This document shows positions 1 to 6,182 of a stretch of 11,332 nucleotides of DNA, piece by piece. The DNA lies in NCBI GenBank assembly GCA_021798375.1, contig JAJZHU010000050.1, positions 1 through 11,332 on the forward strand. The letters are read 5' to 3'. Every line of letters begins with the position of its first letter. Position 1 is the first letter of the stretch. Source of the DNA: Pseudomonadota bacterium (GTDB lineage: Bacteria; Pseudomonadota; Alphaproteobacteria; Acetobacterales; Acetobacteraceae). The notes beneath the pieces are model-generated. The model was not told where the DNA came from, made no database searches, and worked only from the letters and a program-made list of their open reading frames with translations. A program made the translations under genes and the position numbers.

Positions 1-50
1 TCTTGAGCTTTGCGCAACATGCAGATCTGACCCGATTCGGTCGCAATCCC

Positions 51-66
51 ACTGTTGCAAAACAGT
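51..66. repeat. Small perfect hairpin with GCAA tetraloop
   Basis: ACTGTT and AACAGT pair perfectly over 6 bp around a GCAA (GNRA-type) loop on the plus strand. No T-run follows on either strand, so this is not a standard intrinsic terminator. It sits next to the larger hairpin at 74-103, and both may belong to the 3' end of the ridA transcript. Confidence 0.35.
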
Positions 67-73
67 CGCAGCT

Positions 74-103
74 TGGGTGGAATGACCTAAAAAATTCCAC
101 CCA
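74..103 (-). terminator. Stem-loop 11 nt downstream of the RidA stop
   Basis: TGGGTGGAAT (74-83) and ATTCCACCCA (94-103) form a perfect 10 bp stem with a 10 nt loop, starting 11 nt after the RidA stop codon. Its position suits a transcript 3' end for the minus-strand genes. The downstream minus-strand sequence is not a T-tract, so it may be a weak or Rho-assisted terminator, or a stabilising 3' hairpin. Confidence 0.4.
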
Positions 104-114
104 TGCCGCCTGTA

Positions 115-465
115 TTATTTGCAGGCGGTGATCATGATTTCGATCAGATAGCCAGGATCGGCCATCACCGCTTCCACGCAAGCGCGCACCGGGGCGCCGC
201 CTTCGGGCAGCCAGGCGCTCCAGATTTCGTTCAGGGCCGGGCGGTCAGCCATCGATTTCAGCCAGATATGCGCTTGCAGCAGGCGGGTGTTGTCGGTGCC
301 GTGGGTTTCCAGCAGGGCGTCGATTTGTTCCAGCACATCGCGGGTTTGCGCCTTGATGTCTGCCGACGTGTCGCGTGCGACGATCCCGGCGGTATAAACA
401 AACCCATGATATTCCACGGCTTGGGCCAAAACCTTGTTGGCCTCGGTGCGGATGATACGGCTCAT
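115..465 (-). CDS. RidA family protein (enamine/imine deaminase type)
   Basis: This is a 116-residue member of the YjgF/YER057c/UK114 (RidA) family. RidA enzymes hydrolyse reactive enamine/imine intermediates released by PLP enzymes such as threonine dehydratase, and act in the cytosol as trimers. The sequence has the family length and layout: FVYTAGIVA near residues 22-30, an amphipathic helix with DVLEQIDALLETHGTD at about 43-58, and the C-terminal signature APVRACVEAV...YLIEIMITA with the key arginine at R94 and a late glutamate at E109. The start at 465 is chosen because AAGGA lies 7 nt upstream. An in-frame ATG at 570 would add 35 residues unlike the family. It lies 112 nt downstream of the lipoprotein gene on the same strand, and co-transcription is uncertain. 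Family membership is secure; the exact substrate is not known. Confidence 0.88.
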   Translation of the reverse strand: MSRIIRTEANKVLAQAVEYHGFVYTAGIVARDTSADIKAQTRDVLEQIDALLETHGTDNTRLLQAHIWLKSMADRPALNEIWSAWLPEGGAPVRACVEAVMADPGYLIEIMITACK

Positions 466-577
466 TGGGTGATCCTTGGAAAGATATGGAAATGGGAATT
501 CAGAGCCCGCTGACTTGAGGCTCCGGGTCTTTGTTTTGGCGGTCTTGGCGCGCCCGCCGGGGATCGGCAAGCGCGGG

Positions 578-859
578 TTATGGCGCCGAGGTATCGCTGT
601 GGCTGCTCATGCAATTCGACACATTGTCATCATGGACGGATCGTTCGATCAGCGGCTGGGTGTTGAACCCGGGCATACCCTCGGCGGATAGCGGCGTGGT
701 GCTGGTGTCGCGCGTGGCCATGTCGGCGCGATTTAGCCGATTATCGACTTTGTCCGCGGCCGCCCGGCAGGCGGCCTCGGCGCGAGCGTGCTGCCTGGTT
801 TCAGGCGTACATCCGCCCAGCAGCGCCAATCCAATCAACATCAATCCATAGACGCGCAT
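578..859 (-). CDS. Small lipoprotein, last gene of the envelope cluster
   Basis: This is a 93-residue predicted lipoprotein. The N-terminus MRVYGLMLIGLALLGGC is a type II signal peptide with lipobox LGGC and acylated Cys17. The mature part has two further cysteines (C31 and C83) that could form a disulfide, and a middle pattern NR-x-D...RDTSTTPLSAEGMPGF. From memory, that pattern resembles a small alphaproteobacterial lipoprotein family of unknown function. The residue after Cys17 is Thr rather than Asp, so by the usual Lol rule it should go to the outer membrane. The gene starts 21 nt after the OmpA-like gene's stop, so it is almost certainly co-transcribed. The ribosome binding site is weak (AAGAAAG). 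Function unknown; by context it may be an accessory of the MotA/OmpA-like complex. Confidence 0.75.
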   Translation of the reverse strand: MRVYGLMLIGLALLGGCTPETRQHARAEAACRAAADKVDNRLNRADMATRDTSTTPLSAEGMPGFNTQPLIERSVHDDNVSNCMSSHSDTSAP

Positions 860-880
860 CTTCGTGGTCTTTCTTACTTG

Positions 881-1969
881 CTATCTATCGGTGAGGCGCA
901 GTTCGATGCGCCGGTTGCGAGCATAGGCCTCTTGTGTGTTGGCCGGGTCAAGCGGTTGATTATCGCCAAAGCCGGTGGCGGCCAGATGTTTGGGGGAAAT
1001 GCCCTGGGTGATCAGGAATTTCACCACATTGACCGCGCGTTGGGTGGAAAGCTCCCAATTCGAGGCAAAGGCGCCGGTGATCGGTTGACGGTCGGCGTGA
1101 CCATCGACACGCAGGATCCAGGGAATGTCTTTGGGGATCGTGGGCGCGATTTCACGAAAGGTTTGCGCCAGCTTGGTCAGACGTTCGCGCCCCTGATCGG
1201 AAAGCTGCGCCGATCCGACCGGGAACAGCACCTCGGATTGGAACACAAAGCGGTCGCCGACGATATCGATGCCCGGCTTGCCGGCCAACACCTGCCGTAA
1301 ACGGCCAAAAAATTCCGAGCGATAGCGTTGCAGTTCCTCGACCTTGGCGGCCAGGGCGACATTCAGCTTTTGGCCCAGATCGGTGATTTCAGCGTCTTTC
1401 TGCGCATCGGTGGCTTTGGCCACGTCCAGCGCTTCGGAAAGCGCGGTCAACTGGCTGCGCAATTGCGCGATCTGCCAATTCAACAGCGCCACTTGCTGCT
1501 TGGCATCGGCCTCTTCCTGGCTTTGTTTGGCGGTGGTGGCTTCGGCATCGTTCAGCCGTTGTTGCGCCGATTGCAATTGCAACTGCGTGTCTTGCTGAGC
1601 GGCGGTCAATTTATCGCGCGCGGCCTGGGCATCGGTGACGGCTTGTTGCAAGGCAGCGAGCTTGGCGTTCAGCGCATCGCGCTGTGAGGTGGCGGTGGAG
1701 AGATCCTTGGTCAATTGCGAGATCGAAAGCCGCAGATCGTTGCCGTGGCTTTTCTCCAACGACAACATGTCGGTGAGTTGCGCCACCTGACGGGTTAGCA
1801 CATCCAGCGCCTTTTCGCGCCCCGACAACGCCGAGGACAGGAACGCCTGCGCCAGCACGAACACCAGCAGCACGAAGATGATGACCATCACCAGCGTCGA
1901 GAGCGCGTCGACATAGCCTGGCCAGGCATTGAGCCCGTTGTTGCCTCGCCGGCGAATTCGCGCCGCCAT
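881..1969 (-). CDS. MotB/ZorB-like OmpA-domain protein with long coiled coil
   Basis: This 362-residue inner-membrane protein is predicted to bind peptidoglycan. A basic N-terminus (RIRRR) is followed by WPGYVDALSTLVMVIIFVLL, a single transmembrane helix at about 22-46. Asp21 at its start is the expected ion-carrying acid of MotB/ZorB-type subunits. Residues about 50-220 are a long Gln/Ala-rich coiled coil. Residues about 240-362 are an OmpA/MotB C-terminal domain: VLFPVGSAQLSD, VDGHADRQP, NWELSTQRA (N304, S308, R311), ATGFGDNQPL and ARNRRIELRL. Such domains bind the diaminopimelate of peptidoglycan. The gene overlaps the upstream channel gene in TAATG, which indicates translational coupling and 1:1 assembly as stator-like partners. 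The coiled coil would place the OmpA domain well away from the membrane. No flagellar genes are nearby, so true MotB is unlikely. Confidence 0.88.
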   Translation of the reverse strand: MAARIRRRGNNGLNAWPGYVDALSTLVMVIIFVLLVFVLAQAFLSSALSGREKALDVLTRQVAQLTDMLSLEKSHGNDLRLSISQLTKDLSTATSQRDALNAKLAALQQAVTDAQAARDKLTAAQQDTQLQLQSAQQRLNDAEATTAKQSQEEADAKQQVALLNWQIAQLRSQLTALSEALDVAKATDAQKDAEITDLGQKLNVALAAKVEELQRYRSEFFGRLRQVLAGKPGIDIVGDRFVFQSEVLFPVGSAQLSDQGRERLTKLAQTFREIAPTIPKDIPWILRVDGHADRQPITGAFASNWELSTQRAVNVVKFLITQGISPKHLAATGFGDNQPLDPANTQEAYARNRRIELRLTDR

Positions 1970-3159
1970 TAAAATTGTCCGCTATCGGCCGGGTTGGCAT
2001 CGAACGCGCCGCCCCCCTTTGCCGCGATGGTCTTGGTGAGAATGCGCAGATCGTTGCGCAGGTCGGCGGCCGACTGCTGGCGCCCGGCTTCGCCTTCCTG
2101 GATCATGCGCGCGAGCAAATGTTCGATCGACCGCAGCGAGCCGCGCATCTGTTCGTCTGCCTCGGGGCGCAGATCGGCGAAGCGTTGCAGCGCCGGGCCA
2201 AGCTGGGCGTGGCTTTCGGCGATGCGCAGCATCAATTGCTGGTTGGTGCGCATGGTATCGGAAAGCGTGGCGACGCGCTCGCCCAGGGCCGCCACGGCTT
2301 GATTGGCGGCGATGCGGCTGTCTTCGCCGCGCGTCAGCGTGTGTTGCAACGCTTCCATATTTTCGGCGGTTTGTTCCAGCAAAGCCTGCACATAGGCGGG
2401 GATCGGCGCATCGGAGGAGATTTCCATCCCGCCGCCGGAAACGCGGGTGACGCCGGCCAGCCATTCTTCCAATTCGTTGAAAAAGCGATTCTGCGCCTGT
2501 CCGGCGGTGAGATCGAGAAAGCCGAGCACGAGCGCGCTGGCCAGACCGAACATCGAGGCCGAAAAAGCCGTGCCCATGCCGGCCAACGGCTTGGCCAGCC
2601 CCAGTTTCAGTTGATCGAACATGGCATTGATGTCGCCGCCGCTGACGCTCATCGAGGCGATCACATCCGATACCGCGCTGACGGTTTTCAGCAACCCCCA
2701 GAAGGTGCCAAGCAGGCCGAGGAAGATCATCAGCCCGGTCATATAGCGCGAAAGCTCGCGGCTTTCATCCAGGCGGCTGGCCAAACTATCGAGCATCGAT
2801 TTGGTGGCCGCGGGGGAGAGTAATAATTTGCTTTCACCTCCGCCGGCTTGGACGTCTTTGCGGGCGATGTGGCTGGTGAGCATGCCGGCCATGGGGGCGA
2901 GCAGTTTGGGCGGGGCGGCATTTCCCATGCGGGGGCGCTCGCCGCGCAGATTTTCGATCCAATCGACTTCCGCTTTCAACAACGCGACCTGACGCAGATT
3001 CCAGGCGATGCCGATGGCCAGGATGACAAAGATCAGTCCGTTCAGCCCCGGATTATTGTTGAAGGCGGTGATCAGCCGGGGCGACAGCAGCACCACCAAG
3101 AGGGCTACCGCCACCAGGAACCCGTACATGCGATAAAGATATTGGTCCGGTTTGGTCAT
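1969..3159 (-). CDS. MotA/TolQ/ExbB-like proton-channel subunit
   Basis: This 396-residue inner-membrane protein has four predicted helices at about 12-28, 40-56, 138-165 and 192-217. The last two carry the family core, LMIFLGLLGTFWGLLKTV and LAGMGTAFSASMFGLASALV, with Thr152 and Thr197 where MotA/TolQ/ExbB proteins have small polar residues lining the ion path. A cytoplasmic loop lies between helices 2 and 3. After helix 4, residues about 220-380 are a long, largely helical cytoplasmic tail, which classical ExbB and TolQ lack. The start at 3159 has GGAG 5 nt upstream. It overlaps the OmpA-domain partner by one base (TAATG) and follows the secreted OmpA-like gene by 48 nt. Inference: it forms the pentameric channel of a MotAB/ZorAB-like stator that converts ion flow into motion or force. 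The role of this particular complex is unknown. Confidence 0.87.
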   Translation of the reverse strand: MTKPDQYLYRMYGFLVAVALLVVLLSPRLITAFNNNPGLNGLIFVILAIGIAWNLRQVALLKAEVDWIENLRGERPRMGNAAPPKLLAPMAGMLTSHIARKDVQAGGGESKLLLSPAATKSMLDSLASRLDESRELSRYMTGLMIFLGLLGTFWGLLKTVSAVSDVIASMSVSGGDINAMFDQLKLGLAKPLAGMGTAFSASMFGLASALVLGFLDLTAGQAQNRFFNELEEWLAGVTRVSGGGMEISSDAPIPAYVQALLEQTAENMEALQHTLTRGEDSRIAANQAVAALGERVATLSDTMRTNQQLMLRIAESHAQLGPALQRFADLRPEADEQMRGSLRSIEHLLARMIQEGEAGRQQSAADLRNDLRILTKTIAAKGGGAFDANPADSGQF

Positions 3160-3207
3160 GATGACTCCGAAGGAAGCTGCTGCGGGACACAGTGCGAGAA
3201 AGGGCGT

Positions 3208-3915
3208 TCAGCGGGGGTGGGTGTTCAGATCGGTGATGTCCAGCCGGTCGGCGGGGAGGGCGGCATTGTCCGAGGATGGGGCATGCGAGCGTACGTAGAT
3301 TTTTTCGGACGCGAGGCCCGCATCGATCAGGATCGCGCGCGCCGCAAGCGCCCGAAGCAAGGAAAGACGGCGCGGGGTGGAAGGATCATTGTTGTTGCGG
3401 CCGGCAAACGCATCCAATGCCACCGGGCCGGGCAAGGATTTGCGCGCGAAATCGCGCAGCGCCCGATCCATTGCGGGATTCAGATCGAAATTGTCGCCGC
3501 TGTACAGCAGACGAATGCCGGAGGGTATCGCGATGGCGCGTCCGGGAGCGTCGGCCACTGGTTTGGGTGGGATCGGCTTGCTGACCGGGCGGACAGGTAC
3601 TACGACCGGCGGCGGCAATTTGGCGATCTCGGGCGGGGCGGTGGCCAGGACGGGGATGCTGACGGCGACGGGCGCCGCCGGTTTTGCGACCGCCGGTTTC
3701 GAGATTTTTGGCCTTGAAATCGCCGGCGCCGAGACCGCCGGCTTTGAGGTCTTGGGCGGCGTTGGCGGTGCCACCGACGCCGGCGCGGCTTTGAGGTGCG
3801 CCAACGCATCGGGGTTCAACGTCACCTGGGCCCGCGCCTTACCGGCCCCGGCCCATCCGCCCATCACGGCCAAGCCGCTCATTACACTCAGACATAGAAG
3901 AAAATAAGATCGCAT
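3208..3915 (-). CDS. Secreted proline-rich protein with degenerate OmpA-like domain
   Basis: This 235-residue exported protein starts with a signal peptide at about 1-29, likely cleaved ARA|QVTLN. Residues about 45-122 are a Pro/Ala/Lys-rich linker with a 15-residue direct repeat that begins PK(T/I)SKPAV. Residues about 133-228 resemble a diverged OmpA C-terminal fold: IRLLYSGDNFDLNPAM, then RRLSLLRALAARAILIDAGLASEKIYVRS and PADRLDIT. The last part matches the LSxxRA helix and final strand of OmpA domains, but the usual GHAD/HTD motif is missing (only DAFAGRNNND is present). The gene starts 51 nt after the slipin stop and ends 48 nt before the MotA-like gene, so it belongs to the same cluster. 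Inference: a periplasmic partner whose flexible linker spans the periplasm. The start codon follows a weak GGGG ribosome binding site. Confidence 0.75.
   Translation of the reverse strand: MRSYFLLCLSVMSGLAVMGGWAGAGKARAQVTLNPDALAHLKAAPASVAPPTPPKTSKPAVSAPAISRPKISKPAVAKPAAPVAVSIPVLATAPPEIAKLPPPVVVPVRPVSKPIPPKPVADAPGRAIAIPSGIRLLYSGDNFDLNPAMDRALRDFARKSLPGPVALDAFAGRNNNDPSTPRRLSLLRALAARAILIDAGLASEKIYVRSHAPSSDNAALPADRLDITDLNTHPR
3689..3756 (-). repeat. Two degenerate 23 bp direct repeats in the Pro-rich linker
   Basis: ACCGCCGG-initiated 23 bp segments at 3689-3711 and 3734-3756 match at 18 of 23 bases, with a 45 bp (15-codon) period. They encode the repeated PK(T/I)SKPAV segments of the linker. The period is a multiple of three, so repeat expansion or loss would keep the reading frame and only change linker length. 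Confidence 0.55.
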
Positions 3916-3966
3916 GACCCCAGTCTAAAGCAGGCCGGGCGCGATGAACAGGGTAGGACGGGAAGT

Positions 3967-4755
3967 TCAGGTCTTCTGCAGCGATATCGCGCTGACGGCG
4001 GAAACGCCCAGGCTGCTGGCCATTTCGGTGGGGACCAATATGGTGGCGCCGCGGTCTTTGTTCATTTCATACAGCAAATTCATTTGCCGCAGTTGCAACG
4101 CCACCGGGTGCGCCGCATACAGCAGCGACGCCGCCACCACCTGTTCCGCGATCGCTTCTTCCGCCGAAGCAAGCGTGACGCGGGCCATCTTTTCGCGCTC
4201 TGCCTGGGCCTGGCGGCTCATGGCGTCTTGCAGTTCGGGCGGAATCGAGACGTCCTTGATCTCGACCGATATCACCGCAATGCCCCAATCCTTGGTTTTG
4301 CCGCCGATGGTTTGGCGCAGTTGTTCGTCGGCGGTGCGCCGATCGGACAGCAGGCGCGAAAGTTCGGTGGCGCCGATCATCTCGCGCAACGAGGTCTGGG
4401 CCACGCGCTCGATGGCCTGGGCATAATTTTGAATGCGAATGGCGGCCGATTTGGGATCGGCGACTTGCCAAAACACGATGGCATCCACCCCCACCGCGAC
4501 GGTGTCCTTGGTCAGCGCCTGCTCGGCGGTGATCGAGTTGGTCTGGATGCGCAGATCGATGTTGACCACGACATTGTCGATAAAGGGGATCACAAAATAA
4601 AGGCCTGGTCCCTTGATGGCGTGGAACCGGCCCAACCGCAGCACCACGCCGCGCGTCCACTCGCTGGCGATGCGCACCGAGCGCAGTGCAACCAGCAATA
4701 TCGCTGCATAGACGAAGATGGTGACTGGTGAAATTCCGGCCGAGAGATCGGGCAT
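3967..4755 (-). CDS. Slipin/stomatin (SPFH-domain membrane protein)
   Basis: This is a 262-residue slipin, an SPFH-domain protein that forms large membrane-associated oligomers and organises membrane microdomains or controls proteases. One N-terminal hydrophobic segment lies at about 9-26. The SPFH core follows with the family hallmarks GPGLYFVIPFIDNVVVNIDLR (about 49-69), LTKDTVAVGVDAIVFWQVADP (about 81-101), GIAVISVEIKDVSIP (about 158-172) and AMSRQAQAEREKMARV (about 178-193). An Ala-rich helix and MNKDRGATILVP end the protein. The start at 4755 is supported by GGA 6 nt upstream and by the family N-terminus; an in-frame ATG at 4839 adds an unlike 28 residues. Slipins are usually paired with an NfeD protein, but none is present here. 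Instead the next genes downstream are the OmpA/MotA-like cluster. Confidence 0.88.
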   Translation of the reverse strand: MPDLSAGISPVTIFVYAAILLVALRSVRIASEWTRGVVLRLGRFHAIKGPGLYFVIPFIDNVVVNIDLRIQTNSITAEQALTKDTVAVGVDAIVFWQVADPKSAAIRIQNYAQAIERVAQTSLREMIGATELSRLLSDRRTADEQLRQTIGGKTKDWGIAVISVEIKDVSIPPELQDAMSRQAQAEREKMARVTLASAEEAIAEQVVAASLLYAAHPVALQLRQMNLLYEMNKDRGATILVPTEMASSLGVSAVSAISLQKT

Positions 4756-4861
4756 GGGGCATCCGTTTTTGGTGGTTATGGACGCAGTGTAGCGCATCTG
4801 GGGCAGCGCGCGGAGGATATGTTGCTTTCCCCGGGGCAAATTATTCGTATTTTTCCCATGT

Positions 4862-5644
4862 TTAAAACGGAAACTCCACGTCCACGCGCCAGCGCAGCGC
4901 GTTGGTGGGGCTGGCGTCTGTCAGCCCGTGCAGATAACCAGCCTCATAGGTCAGGCTCCCCGCGTTCCCGAGCCCGATCTGGCTGAGACGCAGCCTGCCC
5001 AACAACACCGGGCCCGCCAGCAATTGCTGGTTTTGGAAATTGTTGCCGTGGGTGAGCGTGCCGGTGTCGCCATAGACTTCGATGCCGGGGGAAAGCGGCG
5101 TCCACAGGTTCCATCGCGTCTGTCCGGCATAGCTGAAATCGAACCCTTGATTGGTTTGATCGGGGCCGAATTGGCGGGTGAGAAACAGATTGACGGTGGT
5201 GGTGGTGTGGCCGATGTCTTTGGCGATGGCCGGGCCGAAGGTGAGTTCGTTCGCACCGGCGTATTTGCCGCGGGCGACGGTTTGTCCATATTCGGCGTAG
5301 ATGCCGACATCGGCCCAATATTGGCCGGGATTGGTCAGGCGAAAGGTGTTTTCGGTCACAATCTGCGTGAGCACGTTGGCCTGTCCGCCACCCGGAGCGC
5401 GAGCCCAGCCAAATTCGATTTCACTGTGCCACCAAGGCGTAAGGCCGGTGCCGAATTCGGCGGTGTAGCTTTGGGCGTTGGATCTGTCGGGCAGGTGATC
5501 ATAGGTGCTGGAACTGTTGTTTTCGAGTTCCATTTCGCCCAGATCGATCTCGTCGGGCGAAACCACGCGATAATCGGCCCAGGCGGGTTCGGCGGCGGCG
5601 AGCATGGCCGACAGGATCAGCCCCGCGATGATTTGCTTTCTCAT
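4862..5644 (-). CDS. Outer-membrane beta-barrel protein paired with a cupredoxin
   Basis: This 260-residue exported protein has a signal peptide at about 1-23, likely cleaved AWA|DYR. The mature part has alternating aromatic and polar strands such as WWHSEIEFGWAR, YWADVGIYAEYG, TTTVNLFLTRQF and SLTYEAGYLHG. It ends in DVEFPF, the terminal Phe typical of substrates of the BAM complex. It is therefore a predicted outer-membrane barrel of about 10-12 strands, possibly a pore. Its start overlaps the cupredoxin stop as ATGA, with GGTGG 5 nt upstream, so the two are translationally coupled and probably work together. I do not recognise a named family. By context it may carry or handle the same metal as the cupredoxin, which is inference only. 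No terminator was seen after the stop. Confidence 0.78.
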   Translation of the reverse strand: MRKQIIAGLILSAMLAAAEPAWADYRVVSPDEIDLGEMELENNSSSTYDHLPDRSNAQSYTAEFGTGLTPWWHSEIEFGWARAPGGGQANVLTQIVTENTFRLTNPGQYWADVGIYAEYGQTVARGKYAGANELTFGPAIAKDIGHTTTTVNLFLTRQFGPDQTNQGFDFSYAGQTRWNLWTPLSPGIEVYGDTGTLTHGNNFQNQQLLAGPVLLGRLRLSQIGLGNAGSLTYEAGYLHGLTDASPTNALRWRVDVEFPF

Positions 5645-5994
5645 TTCGCCACCAGCACACCTTGCGCGGTGTCTTGGTGGAAGTCACCGAAGAAATGGTA
5701 CGTCCCGGGATCGAGCGGGCCGAGATAGACCGTGATGGATTTTCCGGCCGGCACCAGTTCTTCGCGGTCGAGATCGTTGCTTTCAAATTCGTCGTCGGTG
5801 GCATCGAGATTTTGCACCTGGAGGGTGAATTTCTGCCCCGCCGGCACGTCGATGTGATCGGGCACGAAATGATGATCGCGGAATTGCAGCACGGGTAGAT
5901 CGGCTGCTTGGGCGGGTGATTTCGTCGCTATCGCCATCGCCAGGACGGCGATCAGCGTCGAAAGAGAGAGCCGGGTGGTTGTCTTGGTTGTCAT
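5641..5994 (-). CDS. Periplasmic FtrB/EfeO-type cupredoxin
   Basis: This 117-residue periplasmic protein has a signal peptide at about 1-31 (AQA|ADL) and a single cupredoxin-fold domain. The segments FRDHHFVPDHIDVPAGQKFTLQV, DDEFES, REELVPAGKSITVYLGPL and PGTYHFFGDFHQDTAQG match the cupredoxin family found in the FtrABCD and EfeUOB iron-uptake systems. There the cupredoxin binds or oxidises iron with copper. No cysteine is present, so it is not a classical blue-copper site. Candidate ligands are H41, H42, E69, E71, H100 and H106. The start at 5994 (AGG 7 nt upstream) gives a clean signal peptide; a TTG at 6066 in the same frame lies inside the promoter. It is first in a two-gene operon with the barrel protein. 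The FTR1 permease and P19 partners are not in the window. Confidence 0.82.
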   Translation of the reverse strand: MTTKTTTRLSLSTLIAVLAMAIATKSPAQAADLPVLQFRDHHFVPDHIDVPAGQKFTLQVQNLDATDDEFESNDLDREELVPAGKSITVYLGPLDPGTYHFFGDFHQDTAQGVLVAK

Positions 5995-6012
5995 GAAGGG
6001 GCCTAGATGCAA

Positions 6013-6066
6013 TTGCGAAGCATTATCAACAACGGCAGATGTAGCGATGCCGATAATGCAGTGCAA
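6013..6066. promoter_or_regulatory. Dyad operator: two inverted TTGCnnnGCATTATC sites
   Basis: TTGCgaaGCATTATC at 6013-6027 (plus strand) and TTGCactGCATTATC at 6052-6066 (minus strand) are inverted copies matching at every base outside the 3-base spacer. They lie 19 to 72 nt upstream of the cupredoxin start and bracket a likely promoter. The GATAAT part recalls Fur-type boxes, but neither copy matches a full Fur consensus. Inference: operator for a dimeric, perhaps metal-sensing, regulator of the cupredoxin-barrel operon. Confidence 0.5.
6038..6066 (-). promoter_or_regulatory. Predicted sigma-70 promoter of the cupredoxin operon
   Basis: On the minus strand TTGCAC (6061-6066) and TACATC (6038-6043) are spaced by exactly 17 nt, which would start transcription near 6031, about 37 nt before the cupredoxin ATG. 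The right operator copy overlaps the -35 element and the left copy would lie just after the start point. Both hexamers are imperfect. Confidence 0.4.
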
Positions 6067-6103
6067 GAGAAATATTGACCGGATTGGATGACGGGCGAGA
6101 TGT

Positions 6104-6126
6104 AAAAAGGGAGCCCGAGGGCTCCC
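6104..6126 (-). terminator. Intrinsic terminator of the small membrane protein gene
   Basis: On the minus strand GGGAGCC and GGCTCCC (6109-6115 with 6120-6126) form a 7 bp GC-rich stem with a 4 nt loop, followed directly by TTTTT (6104-6108). It lies 56 nt after the stop of the 76-residue gene. This is a textbook Rho-independent terminator, and it insulates the cupredoxin operon from upstream transcription. Confidence 0.8.
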
Positions 6127-6182
6127 CTTGTGTTGTGTGGTGACCGCAACCGGCGGGGCGCGTTGGGCGGGGGCAGTCGTTC

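Larger units (their letters stand above)
1..114. other. Left-edge stretch with no supported gene
   Basis: No convincing gene is visible here. Plus-strand frame 3 is open from the edge to about 130 and contains a DLTRFGRNP segment, which could be the C-terminal end of an upstream gene, but its codon use is less GC-biased at third positions than the clear genes. On the minus strand an ATG at 18-20 would start MLRKAQ at the very edge, with no good ribosome binding site. The stretch mainly holds two hairpins, listed separately. Confidence 0.3.

Noticed and set aside
1975..2823. Long plus-strand open frame antisense to the MotA-like gene
   Set aside because: It is a mirror of a well-supported GC-rich gene. 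Its translation is rich in Arg, Gly and His and has no domain, signal or ribosome binding site.
881..3159. Complete Zorya defence system
   Set aside because: Only a ZorA/ZorB-like pair is present. No ZorC, ZorD or ZorE gene is nearby, and the neighbours are housekeeping-like.
2848..3717. 289-codon plus-strand frame across the MotA-like and OmpA-like genes
   Set aside because: It spans two real minus-strand genes and their gap, and its translation is low-complexity Gly/Arg/Asp.
4928..5728. 266-codon plus-strand frame antisense to the barrel gene
   Set aside because: The minus-strand protein has a signal peptide, barrel strands, terminal Phe and ATGA coupling. The plus-strand frame has none of these.
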